Assembly: GCF_001305595.1 (NCBI RefSeq)
Contig: NZ_CP012405.1
Coordinates: forward strand, 36,001-100,000
Origin: Azospirillum thiophilum
GTDB taxonomy: Bacteria; Pseudomonadota; Alphaproteobacteria; Azospirillales; Azospirillaceae
Reading direction: 5' to 3'
DNA: 64,000 nt
Below are positions 63,470-64,000 of this stretch, in pieces. The number at the start of each line of letters is the position of its first letter. Within the stretch, counting starts at the first letter, position 1. Under the pieces are notes generated by a model that worked only from the letters and a program-made list of their open reading frames with translations, had not been told where the DNA came from and searched no databases. A program made the position numbers and the translations under genes.

Positions 63470-64000
63470 ATGCCGATCATCACGTCAGCCAGCACGAAAG
63501 GCGGACCGGGCAAGACGACCTTGTCGCTGTGTCTTGCCGACCATTGGCGCCGTGCCGGGTATCGGGTCGAACTGCTGGACATCGATCCCAACCGGAACCT
63601 GACCCAATGGATCAAGGCGGCCGGGGCGCCGATCCCCTGCACCACCGTGGACGAGGACGATATCATCGAAGCGGCGACTGCCGCCGAGCAGCGGACGGAC
63701 TGGGTCGTCATCGACGTCGCCGGTGCGCTTGCGCGCGGGCTGGTGCATGCCATCGGCATCGCCAACGCGGTGGTCATCCCGTCCCGTCCGGACCTGAAGG
63801 ACGCGTTGGAGGCCGCGCGGACCTACCAGCATGTGGTTGCGGAACAGAAGATGGCGCAACGCCGCGATCCCCAGGCCCGCATCCCTGCCGCGGTGGTCCT
63901 GATGCAGGTGAACCGCCGCGCCCAGGCGGCGGGGTTCGCCCGGGAACAGCTCTCCGCGTTGAAGGTGCCGCTGCTGTCGGCCGAGATCCCGCTGCGGGCG
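63470..64000 (+). CDS. ParA-like ATPase (3' end outside window)
   Basis: 177 residues from ATG 63470 to the edge, GGGAAG-like purines upstream. ITSASTKGGPGKTTLSLCLA is the deviant Walker A; YRVELLDIDPNRNLTQWIKA is the A' motif; DWVVIDVAGALARG is Walker B; NAVVIPSRPDLKDALEAART follows. This lineage of stand-alone ParA proteins is common on Rhodospirillales plasmids, often next to a replication initiator. No ParB partner is visible in the window for it. Confidence 0.88.
   Translation, partial: MPIITSASTKGGPGKTTLSLCLADHWRRAGYRVELLDIDPNRNLTQWIKAAGAPIPCTTVDEDDIIEAATAAEQRTDWVVIDVAGALARGLVHAIGIANAVVIPSRPDLKDALEAARTYQHVVAEQKMAQRRDPQARIPAAVVLMQVNRRAQAAGFAREQLSALKVPLLSAEIPLRA

Overview
The window is a high-GC (roughly 68-70 percent by eye) piece of an alphaproteobacterial secondary replicon. 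Gene content (tad pilus locus, xylFHG/AB, UbiTUV, several Liv and Pot type ABC transporters, many GntR/LacI/LysR regulators, abundant IS5-family remnants) and codon bias fit Azospirillum or a close Rhodospirillales relative. A parA-parB pair at 19.4-21.3 kb and a second ParA-like ATPase at the right edge suggest a megaplasmid or chromid rather than the main chromosome. No rRNA, tRNA or CRISPR array was recognised.

Layout. 0-2.7 kb: a truncated DevC/MacB-like ABC permease, divergent from an NAD-dependent reductase and an SMR efflux pump. 2.9-6.0 kb: an insertion-sequence pile-up (intact-looking IS3, a broken IS5-family copy and a second IS5-type remnant) that has cut up a GT87-like membrane protein gene carrying a hexanucleotide repeat. 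6.1-17.9 kb: a complete tad/cpa Flp pilus locus on the minus strand, read flp-cpaA-cpaB-cpaC-cpaD-cpaE-cpaF-tadB-tadC-tadD-tadE-tadE/F-tadG, with most junctions overlapping by 4 bases. 18.4-19.4 kb: a second broken copy of the same IS5 element, then a 158-bp MITE-like element that ends exactly at the parB stop codon. 19.4-22.8 kb: parB, parA, and a TetR regulator divergent from a PNPOx-family flavoprotein with twin operators. 23.0-30.2 kb: D-xylose uptake and catabolism (LacI regulator, xylB, xylA, xylF, xylH and a single-domain xylG). 30.5-34.9 kb: an SF2 helicase, a LysR regulator, a small membrane protein and a YceI protein. 35.1-44.2 kb: Crp/Fnr regulator, DUF1858 protein, methyltransferase, chemoreceptor, sulfotransferase-like protein, hemerythrin, and ubiT-ubiU-ubiV behind a perfect FNR-type box.

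44.4-54.8 kb is the most unusual part. A GntR regulator faces an operon that joins a non-canonical enolase paralogue, a glycerate-2-kinase (MOFRL type), a full branched-chain-amino-acid-type ABC transporter (livKHMGF) and a DUF6867 membrane protein, followed by a HAD hydrolase. Near-identical ATTGTCGACAAT-type palindromes sit in front of the enolase gene and in front of the HAD gene, tying them into one regulon. The enolase keeps the metal ligands and acid/base residues but lacks two active-site histidines, so the operon may import and process a 2-phosphoglycerate analogue.

54.8-61.1 kb: a second GntR regulator with three TGTGCACA-type operators controls a Pot-like ABC transporter, a PuuE-like deacetylase/allantoinase and an Asp/Glu/hydantoin-racemase-fold protein that lacks both usual catalytic cysteines. 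It is followed by a gene graveyard (61.1-63.3 kb): frameshifted XRE-cupin regulator, the C-terminus of an M20 amidohydrolase, a gutted FhaC/ShlB-type protein and a histidine kinase stub. The window ends inside a ParA-like ATPase.
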